Below, piece by piece: positions 58,301 to 64,000 of a DNA stretch of 64,000 nt. The position numbers and the translations under genes are program-made. The notes beneath the pieces are model-generated. The model was not told the DNA's origin, did no database searches, and saw only the letters and a program-made list of their open reading frames with translations. Location: NCBI GenBank assembly GCA_902806565.1, contig CADCXA010000031.1:558001-622000 (forward strand). The letters run 5' to 3'. This DNA comes from Hypoxylon rubiginosum. Its lineage: Eukaryota > Ascomycota > Sordariomycetes > Xylariales > Hypoxylaceae. Positions within the stretch are counted from its first letter, which is position 1, and each line of letters starts with the position of its first letter.

Positions 58301-61300
58301 TCCCCCCACCAATCCAGCCAACTCTTTTAGGTACCAACTAGGTCGCCAAGCTTCATTAGTAATGAAGTTATGCTTTTGGTGCTTTTGGTGCTTATTCTTA
58401 GGGGTTATCTTAGCGGCACCCATAGTAGAAACAGCAGAGCCCTAAAAGCCCACCTGGGCACTTACCCAAACCCACCACAGCGGGTCAAATGGCCGAGACC
58501 CGGATCGATTTTCTTTCTGTCTCTTTTTTCCCCATCCTTACGAACAACGAACAAGGCTCACTTCCCAATATGCATTGGGCCATTTGTTAACTTGGCAGGG
58601 CTTGTCTCTCCACGATTCCAAGACTCTCCAAGTCTCCGATGAAGTATTTTGAAGCGAAAGGAACCGTCGAAATCAGCCATGCATAATCACATGTACCTAG
58701 CACAAGCAGCGGAATCCTCTTCCCAAGGTTCTCGAGACGTTCGAGACCGCTCGTTAGCGAAACAGTCAAGTCATCTAAGATCCCTTCACCTTCACAGCGG
58801 ACCCGAAGAGTCCGACTTCCCGCGCAAGGGGATCTATCACCTAGGTATGTATTGCTCCAATGACGTTACGCACCACCTCGTTTAAAACGATAGGGAAATA
58901 GGAATAGGGCTGGCTAAAGATATCCACGTCCAAGCGGGGGGCAGGGAGTCGGGGTATGAAGGATTTCCCTATTTGCACGGTCAGGCAATAAACAACAAAA
59001 ATGCCCTGCAGATCTGCAGTGAGCACCTTACCTTGCCAATATGCTATGCTGACGTGAGGCACGGCCCTTTCTCCGCTTGCAATCTCCCGTCATGGGACCC
59101 GGTTTCTGGATAGACGAGAACATAGACGGCATAGACACCGCATCTTTTAACCATAAGGATTCTATATCCAGCCAAGCTGGCGCCAAACCCTTGGTTCGTC
59201 AAGGGGACGAGAACCCTTCCCCATCCATCCATCCATCCAACCACCCATTCATCCATCCTATAGGCACACTTATTCCTATCATAGGGTGCACAGATGGCTG
59301 CAGATGGGGGCGAAGCATAAACTTCTGACGGATGACAATCCTTCGGCACATCACCCTAACCGTGGGTTACTCCTAATGGTTAAGTCATAGGGACTCTGCC
59401 TATCGTGTTCCGCCTCCAATACAGGTAAAATACCTGTCTCAACCACCAGAGGGTGTGTTTCTCTGACCTTATCAACGCCGCATTCCTGACACATAGTTAC
59501 ACGAACTAGCAATACAAAGTCGGCGACGTCAGCTTCTTGCAGGGAACTCGAGAAATGATACCGGTTCCGGAGCGCCGCCTACGCCACCCCACGGTCAACT
59601 ATCGTGACAATATGGACAAGGTGTCATCTCCTTAGTATACTAAGTAGCTAAGGTGGCATGTTGGCTATGTAGTTAGCCTACATGATTAGCTCCAATGTCG
59701 TTACCGACTAGAACATCTGTGATTATAATCCATCAGTATATCAACGCCAACTAACTATCGCTCAACGCTAAATCAGCTTTACGTGGATTGGATCCTTTTA
59801 TAAGGGTGTGCACACACAGGGTCTGCATTATCAGGGGCGATCCTCCGAAGACGATAAGCCTGACCGGCCGAAAGACCCTTTTAGGTATTTTACTTAGACG
59901 GGAGCCACGGCGCTGGGCTCGTCGCTTTTTCGCGAGCTGTTTTATCGCTAGCACACGCGCAAGTCCCAGGCATGCATATCTTTCCGGCCCCCGGCCCATG
60001 GCAGCGGAACCCAATAGCGTGCGTTCGCTTATCCGAAAAGAGAGCGGCATGCCCACCACCACGTTGGCGACCCCTCCTTTCACTCCTTTCATCACGCGCC
60101 GCGTACGCAATGTCTTTTTCTAGCTCGTTCAGCCCCTTTGCGCCACGCGCCAGTTTAATCTGGACCCTGGAATAGTTATATGACGCGAGGCCGTCTTATG
60201 CGCGCTAGAAAACGCCAGCTGCCTCTCTCTCTGATTATGGATCCGAGTTGAAACCGACACGGAAACGAATGGGTGTTGCTTATTTCCCGGCTGGCCATGC
60301 GACACTACAGCCGCCACCTCTTTTCTCGCCGGTTTTCGACGGGCGACGCAGCTTACTACATAGTACTCGTAGACGTGGGGGTTTATATTTCGCAGTACGA
60401 TGACGGCGGCGTCCAGGAATGGCGAGCGAGGCTAGAGCCGGCCGCTGTCGAAAGTCCCCCACCCCGTTTCTCACCACGGCCTATCCGCGCCGTTCAGTGA
60501 CAGAGAGCGGAAATACGCCGCTTCTCGCGGTTCTTTAAAGCTTTTTGCTATTGTCGAAGATATTATGCAATGCATATGACTACAGGCCACACAGCCCTAA
60601 GGATTGTAATCGAGATCGATCGTGGTATGGCACCAGGTCTGGCTCGGAACCGGGGTATCTCAATACAACACTGAAAGATATGTATTGTACAGCCTTACCG
60701 TCATGGCCAAAATATGTCGCTTAAACCGAGTAGGTTTTTTTTTAGACGAGACGCTGGCGAGCTGCCTCAGCCGTAACCGAGATTCCTGTCTGACACCAGA
60801 CTCAGCTGAGTGTCTGGTTCTGGTTTCGGCAGATAGAGTCCAGCGATACGAAAGGTAACGGAATTACTGAGGAGAGGAAGCCGACAAGATGACGATCTAT
60901 CTCCCGCTCAGCTTCAGTCATGATATTGGCCTCTTCGCATAACATATTACTACATGGTAGGTCACACAAGCTTCGGTAAGTGTCGATACTACCAAGCTTT
61001 TCTTATCGCGCCTCAACCGCGATTACGAGGGGCAAAATTAATGAAGTGCACGGCAAAAAATAAATGAACTTCCCCCCTCCTTCCGGCATGACAACGTGAA
61101 TAAGGGGATAAGGGATGGTTACACCAAACCGCCCATCCTGCAGCGACATCAAGCAAGATAGATTGCAGTCGAAGGAAGCTTAAAAGTCAAAAGAAACCTC
61201 CGATCTCACTCTTCTTTACCCTATCCTATCCTACCCTACCATACCTTATTTTCTCTTTTTCCCACCTTCTCGATTGGGGGCCGTTTTTCTTACACGTAAT

Positions 61301-63880
61301 ATTTTATTCCCGCGCGGTGGGCAAGGGGAAAACGTTGGTTGGCTCTTTAGGCAGTACCTTTCCCTCGGGTCCCGGATCTATTCCTAATCTGAGTCAAGCT
61401 GCCAAGTCATGCCAACCCAGCCAAACGCAGGCCAGTAGGGCCAGAGGGCTAGGCTGTCATATAGCCGTTCCTAGTTTAGGCAACTTACCCGATCGATTTG
61501 CGCATCGACAGGCTGATGAGTTAAATTCCACGTACGCGCATTGACGATGCGACCCTACCTGGGCTACCTGGGCTACCTTGTCGTCCCCTCCCCGCCTGCT
61601 CGTATAGGGAACTCCTATGATGTCCTGTACGGGTTAGTCCACCTACCGCATTTGAACGCTTGTAAGTGACAGTCAGTGACAGTCAGCTTACTAGCGCCTC
61701 TTCGTTCTCCGTTCCGAGACGCGCTCAGACTCGATGGAAATATTGTTTCTTGTCTTTTATTTCCTGTCCGCGTCAGCGGGCTTCGTTCGCGGGCTTCTTC
61801 GGAAAGTTTGGTTACTTGCGGATGGAGGATTGCAACGCTAACGCCGATGGAATCGTCGGCGGGCTAAGAAACCAGGAGGGGGGAGCGCGTGAGTTGAGGC
61901 AGATGGACATAGTACGGAGCAAGTTATCAGTACCATAAGGTATCAATATCAATCATATCATTGATATCGTTAACTTTATTGGTGCAACATGACCGACACG
62001 CCAACACGCACTACACCATCTGGAGATTTCTCGGCGACATGGCGACATGACAACATGGCAAAAATATTAAAAGCTGATGCACACATCTATGCCTGCGATC
62101 TAATCAATCCAACACACCACCTTGACACAAGACGCACGAGATGGCGATATTGGCATCTGCAAGTGTCCATATGCAACACTTTGCATCTGGAGTGCATTAG
62201 CCCCGAGGTGTAGAGAAAGGCGAATCACACCCGAGACAACCTTCGCACCAACGGACAAACCAAAAGTAAAAGATGTATAGATATCGTTATCATATATGTC
62301 AAGACGTGATGTGATAACTGAGTTTCCGAATTATAGCGCATTGTAGCGCATCAGCCGTTATTGAACAAAACCAAAAACTGGAGGATTGCCGAAGCGTATA
62401 ATCCTCTTATATGCATTATATGCATACCTACGTACCTTTTGTGTAACAGAAAGCTCGCTAGTTAATGCCTAAGATAGGCCGAACATGGTAAGGGGGGTAG
62501 GGGGGAAGAAACCCATCCCAAATCCCCGGGATTCTCGAATCATTCGCTCAAGAATTCGATTCGGGTCACACAGCCGTGTGCAGCAGACAGGGCCAGGGGG
62601 GAGAGGGTTCCTTTCGAAGGAACAGAAACCCAGGAAATTCCTCACAACAAAAAACAAACAGTCAGCCCTCTTTTCGTTTTCAATGGGGAGGAAGGAAGAA
62701 AAAAGGGCTGACGAGTATGCAAAGCTCGTCACAGGACCATGTCCCTGGAACAACCACCTTTTCGCCCCGTAGGGCCATGCCATGCAGCGGTGCGAAAAGC
62801 TTCTAGCCCCCCTAGCGAGAAACCAGACATCGTGAGTCAGCAACCACTTTACATACGGCAGCGATGAGCTCCTCCGTCGGGTCCGGATCGGGTGCGTGCG
62901 AAGTTGGCTCATGGTTGGGGTTATGAGTATTAGTAGATACCCAAACTTTTGGGATACTGGTTAGGTACCTATGTATGACAAAGAAAGAAAAATATATATG
63001 TATATTTCCTTGTCGCGGAAAACCCCGCCGGGCGGTGAAGATAGTACCTAGACGAGGGTGAAAAAAACCGGCCGTAATCGTCAACCATGTGTCTATCGTA
63101 TAATTCTTATTTCCTTCTTCATCTCTGCTAGCGCCGCGACAATCCCATCCCATCCATGATGGGACCCGAGCGGTGGGAGTTGAACAGGCTGACAGGGTGA
63201 AGAGAGAGACACATTCAGAAACTAACACGCGATCCTCATCGTACCAACGGAGGACAGGACTGTTGGTGGCTAACCCGGCATTATTAAGTCTTACCTTCCA
63301 TCGTAAGAGACCGGGGACGTTACTCAGAACCCAAGTGCCAGGGTACGAATGAATAATATATCGATGTATGTAGCTAAGCCGGTCTTGGTGGTTATAATAG
63401 ACTATCATTCAACACTTTTTCCAGCCCTTCTTTTTTTTTCTTTTCCCCTTCTTCAGCTGGTGTTACATCTTGGCTGCGCGTTGGCGGCACAAGCACATAT
63501 CGCATATATCCCCTATGTATGTAGTACAGTCTATACCGTCGAAACTGTTTGTTTGACGCTTACCTACCGCCAGTCAATCAGATTGGATATATGCGACCGG
63601 CCGCTAAATAGATCCTATCGAGGAAAAAAGGGCATTGGCACTTTCATAAACCTGTAAGCCCTTTCTTTTGTGTAACAGGATGTAACCATCTCGATAATCC
63701 ACGGTCTCTCGTCTTCTCATTGGAGCGGCATTTTGCGCAGGGCCGGCATGGGGGATTCGGTTCGGTCATAAGAATACCATATGTACATCGGCTTACATTT
63801 TGTTTTCCTTGCTCGGGTCCGGGTTTCAAGGTTAAAGCCTGCGTTGTCAAAAACGCACGATGCGCAGATCTTTGGCCCCA
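58301..63880. other. Gene desert, second part
   Basis: 5.6 kb with no supported gene. It includes (CCAT)n at about 59222-59243, a degenerate tRNA-like stretch at 59365-59440, mirror-image frames at 59751-60123 without domains, and a CAGACTCAGCTGAGTGTCTG inverted repeat at about 60798-60817. A CTATCCTATCCTACCCTACC tract lies at about 61220-61240 within a pyrimidine-rich strip, a tandem GTGACAGTCA duplication at about 61666-61686, and a G-rich strip at 62490-62510. Confidence 0.4.
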
Positions 63881-63922
63881 TTATTTTTATTATTTTTATT
63901 ATTTTTATTATTTTTATTATTA
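63881..63922. repeat. (TTATTTTTA)n minisatellite
   Basis: Four perfect copies of the 9-base unit TTATTTTTA followed by a partial copy, 42 bases in all. The minus strand reads repeated AATAA units. Confidence 0.9.
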
Positions 63923-64000
63923 CCTTTCGTGGGAAACAGCTTTGTACTATGTATTTTGTAAGCGTCAAGGTTGTAAGGGGGGAGGGGACCAGAGATTTGG

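Noticed and set aside
1..64000. CRISPR arrays, prokaryotic operons, phage genes, rRNA genes
   Set aside because: No regularly spaced direct repeats, ribosome-binding-site-led gene trains, rRNA or 5S sequence were seen; spliced genes show this is a eukaryotic nuclear region.

Overview
The window is nuclear DNA of a filamentous ascomycete (Pezizomycotina, most likely a Sordariomycete). The reasons are short GT-AG introns of about 50-150 bases; fungal-restricted families (2EXR, DUF3176, the CorA-like family with an SSSMKT core, a WOPR Gti1/Pac2 regulator, a HET-type incompatibility remnant and deuterolysin); and a 7.3-kb A+T block whose only sequence differences look like repeat-induced point mutation (RIP). 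The species cannot be named from the sequence.

Layout. 1-2586: intergenic. 2587-5361: GH31 glycosidase, two exons. 5672-5742: tRNA-Gly(GCC). 6138-7880: CorA-like membrane protein. 8573-10354 (-): 2EXR protein with an acidic tail. 11141-12152 (-): two-exon protein of unknown function. 13118-14328 (-): secreted deuterolysin, three exons. 14.3-22.5 kb: gene-poor, with a decayed HET-type gene (17.6-18.9 kb), a tRNA-like 3' half (19.1 kb) and a methyltransferase broken by one in-frame TAG. 22495-24483 (-): proline-rich NPF protein. 26483-27613 (-): histone H1, six exons including two very small ones. 27.6-31.7 kb: empty. 31738-33047: PAQR/adiponectin-receptor-like protein. 34774-36741: DUF3176 membrane protein. 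36930-37721 (-): short-chain dehydrogenase. 38.0-45.8 kb: A+T block. 50039-51415 (-): WOPR regulator, Pac2 type. 51.4-64 kb: a gene desert with simple repeats and one doubtful reading frame.

The main result is that the A+T block can be read. It is a complete but heavily mutated Ty3/Gypsy LTR retrotransposon on the minus strand. It has two 323-bp LTRs at a constant offset of 6,941 with no indel that I can see, a TATAT target duplication on both sides, a polypurine tract, and reverse transcriptase, RNase H and integrase motifs that are legible once C-to-T and G-to-A changes are allowed for.

The genes do not form a pathway or a metabolic cluster. Housekeeping genes (histone H1, GH31, tRNA) sit beside accessory fungal families and decayed genes around one RIP-mutated element. 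I did not find a convincing undescribed multi-gene system. The best leads are the legible retroelement, the single-nonsense methyltransferase, the 2EXR protein with tandem SUMO-interaction-like motifs, and the Pac2-type gene with a possible long 5' leader in the desert.
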